NCBI RefSeq assembly: GCF_039542305.1
Contig: NZ_BAABHW010000006.1
Location: 1 to 64,000 of the forward strand
Source of the DNA: Roseibacterium beibuensis
GTDB lineage: Bacteria > Pseudomonadota > Alphaproteobacteria > Rhodobacterales > Rhodobacteraceae
DNA length: 64,000 bases
Direction of reading: 5' to 3'
A program made the position numbers and the translations under genes. Position 1 is the first letter of the stretch. Every line of letters starts with the position of its first letter. Shown piece after piece: positions 62,316-64,000 of this stretch. A model generated the notes under the pieces. That model did not search any database and was not told where the DNA came from. It saw only the letters and a program-made list of their open reading frames with translations.

Positions 62316-64000
62316 ATGTCCGACACGCATCTCAGCGATCCTTCACCGTCTGCGGCGCCCCGCCCACGGCCCGGCACCGGCGGCCGCGTGGCCAATCGGC
62401 TTGCCGCGCTGAGCGCCGGGTTCAGCGGTCGCGTGCGCGGCTTTTACTGGCGGCCAGAGCCCCGCTTTCCCGGCTCGGCGGCCCGCGGACGCCAGTTGAT
62501 GGCGGGAAATTACCGCATGGGGGGCGCCCTGATCGAAGCGCCCGGGCAAAGCCCGTGGGACATCGTGCCCCCCAACGACCTCTTCGAGGAGTCGCTGCAC
62601 GGGTTCGACTGGCTGGACGATCTGGCCGCGATCCCGAATGACGATGGCCGTGCCACCGCTCAAAGCTGGCTTATCGACTGGATGCGGCGCTATGGGCGCG
62701 GCGCGGGGCCGGGCTGGACCCCCGATCTGGCCGGACGGCGCCAGATTCGGTGGATCAGCCACGCCCTTTTCCTGATGAACGGCATGGAATCGGCAGATAG
62801 TCGCCGGTTCATCACGACCCTCGGACGGCAAGCGCGGTTCCTTGAGCGGCGCTGGCGCAAGGCCTCTCCGGGCTTACCACGGTTCGAGGCGCTGACCGGG
62901 CTGATCTATTCGGCCTGCACGCTGATCGGGATGGAACCCGAACTCGACCCCGCGCTGCGCGCGCTGGCGCAGGAATGCGCGCAGGAAATCGACGCGTCCG
63001 GCGGCATCGTCACGCGAAACCCGGAAGAATTGCTAGAGGTGTTCATCCTGCTCACCTGGGTGATGCAGATCCTGTCCGATACCGGGAAAGAGCCGGACCC
63101 GGCGGTCAACACGGCCATAGCACGGATTGCCCCGACGCTGCGCAGTTTGCGCCATGTCGATGGCGGCCTCGTGCGCGCCCATGGCGGCGGGCGCGGCGCA
63201 CCGGGGCGGCTGGTCAGTGCGCTGGTGCAAAGCCGCGTGCGCCCGTCCAACACCAGGGGGCTGGCCATGGGCTTTGCCCGGCTGGCGACCGACAACGTCT
63301 CCGTCATCATCGACGCGGCCTTGCCGATGCAGGGGCCGCGCAGCGCCAATGCCCATGCCAGCACGCTGTCTTTCGAGCTGACCAGCGGGTCCGAGCCGCT
63401 GATCGTCAGTTGCGGGTCGGGCGCGCGGTTCAGTGCCGACTGGCGACGCGCGGGGCGTGCCACGGTCAGCCATTCGACGCTTTGCCTCGAAGGGTATTCG
63501 TCCTCGCGACTGGCCCCGAAGGCGTCTGGCATCGCCCCTGAGAAGCAGCCTTTCGCCGATGGTCCAAGCGACGTGGCGGTGCAGGAATCTTCGATGAAAA
63601 GCGCCGCGGGCATTGCCCTGTCACATGATGGCTGGCGCAAGACGCACGGGCTGATCCATCTGCGCAGCCTCACGCTGGAAGATAACGGTTCGCTCCTGCG
63701 GGGCGAGGATGCGCTGGCCGCGATGACCAGCGCGGATCGGTTGCGCCTCGACCGGGTCTATACGCGCCTGCCGCGCGGCCTTGGTCTCAAGTATACCCTC
63801 CGCTTCCACCTTCACCCCGATGTCGAGGCCGAGATGGACCTTGGCGGCACTGCCGTGTCGCTGACACTGGCCTCGGGCGAGACATGGGTTTTCCGTCACA
63901 CCAGTTCCGCCGAACTCAGCCTTCAGCCCTCGGTTTACCTGGACAGCGCCCGCCTGAAGCCGCGCGCGACAAAACAAATCGTTCTCACCGCCCGCATGAA
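62316..64000 (+). CDS. heparinase II/III-family protein (cut by window end)
   Basis: At least 561 codons, open from the ATG at 62316 (MSDTHLSDPSPS) to the edge. An N-terminal alpha-toroid region (FYWRPEPRFPG, SPWDIVPPNDLFEESLHGFDWLDDL, RWISHALFLMNG) is followed by the heparinase II/III C-terminal beta domain (SNARGLAMGFAR-like segment, ASTLSFELTSGSEPLIVSCGSG, HSTLCLEGYSSSRL). Family members include polysaccharide lyases, but those beside rsmB in Rhodobacterales are conserved housekeeping-like proteins with no known substrate. No signal peptide is seen. Confidence 0.88.
   Translation, partial: MSDTHLSDPSPSAAPRPRPGTGGRVANRLAALSAGFSGRVRGFYWRPEPRFPGSAARGRQLMAGNYRMGGALIEAPGQSPWDIVPPNDLFEESLHGFDWLDDLAAIPNDDGRATAQSWLIDWMRRYGRGAGPGWTPDLAGRRQIRWISHALFLMNGMESADSRRFITTLGRQARFLERRWRKASPGLPRFEALTGLIYSACTLIGMEPELDPALRALAQECAQEIDASGGIVTRNPEELLEVFILLTWVMQILSDTGKEPDPAVNTAIARIAPTLRSLRHVDGGLVRAHGGGRGAPGRLVSALVQSRVRPSNTRGLAMGFARLATDNVSVIIDAALPMQGPRSANAHASTLSFELTSGSEPLIVSCGSGARFSADWRRAGRATVSHSTLCLEGYSSSRLAPKASGIAPEKQPFADGPSDVAVQESSMKSAAGIALSHDGWRKTHGLIHLRSLTLEDNGSLLRGEDALAAMTSADRLRLDRVYTRLPRGLGLKYTLRFHLHPDVEAEMDLGGTAVSLTLASGETWVFRHTSSAELSLQPSVYLDSARLKPRATKQIVLTARM

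Overview
The window is a stretch of alphaproteobacterial chromosome, most likely from the Rhodobacterales (roseobacter/Rhodobacter group). Support for this: high GC; an RpoE-ChrR pair linked to the FAD oxidoreductase/DUF1365/MFS/SDR operon known from Rhodobacter; a 41-aa alphaproteobacterial-type L36; and the preserved rbfA-truB-rpsO-pnp block. A clear 8-vinyl reductase (BciA-type) suggests bacteriochlorophyll synthesis, so probably an aerobic anoxygenic phototroph. No phage, transposon, CRISPR or rRNA gene was seen; one tRNA (Val-GAC) is present.

Layout. 1-354: gene-free, with hairpins. 355-3562 (minus): methionine sulfoxide repair pair MsrQ/MsrP and a membrane-anchored FMN glutamate-synthase-like protein. 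3754-4809 (plus): two paralogous exported fasciclin-domain proteins. 4886-9171 (minus): ClpB and a membrane-anchored, extremely acidic Ala/Glu protein. 9322-14420: pyrF, a stomatin/NfeD pair with a 44-aa ORF, a small unknown protein, dinB, N-formylglutamate amidohydrolase, tRNA-Val and rpmJ. 14492-16150: a caspase-like protein that appears to lack its catalytic Cys, with peptidoglycan-binding modules.

16253-29906 looks like one functional island: a PaaK-type CoA ligase, a duplicated-domain protein of unknown role, a complete LIV/HAAT-type ABC importer (livF, K, M, H, G), three small membrane proteins, and a long-chain acyl-CoA-synthetase-like enzyme. A PAS/PAS/kinase/receiver hybrid kinase with an OmpR-type regulator is divergent from it. 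The likely theme is uptake of a carboxylic acid and its activation to a CoA thioester; the substrate is unknown.

29903-34736: an unknown protein, an M20 hydantoinase/carbamoylase-type hydrolase, a phosphatase, and two adjacent saccharopine dehydrogenases (lysine catabolism through saccharopine). 34912-40836: the singlet-oxygen-type RpoE/ChrR locus with a divergent five-gene operon. Both transcription units carry a TGATCC-N18-TA promoter. ChrR has lost both Cys of its HxxxCxxC zinc motif, and the operon lacks the methyltransferase gene often found there. 40843-43761: a translationally coupled operon (diaminopropionate ammonia-lyase-like, M24 peptidase-like, Asp/Glu-racemase-like). 43919-49730: a metallo-hydrolase, DinB-family protein, small membrane proteins, RluA, aldehyde dehydrogenase, 1-Cys peroxiredoxin and L,D-transpeptidase.

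50046-59246 (mostly minus): pnp, bciA, rpsO, then after a plus-strand RTX protein, an alpha/beta hydrolase, DUF1643, truB, a phosphodiester glycosidase and rbfA. 59356-64000: dapB, a small exported protein, an SDHAF4-like protein, rsmB and a heparinase II/III-family gene cut by the window end.
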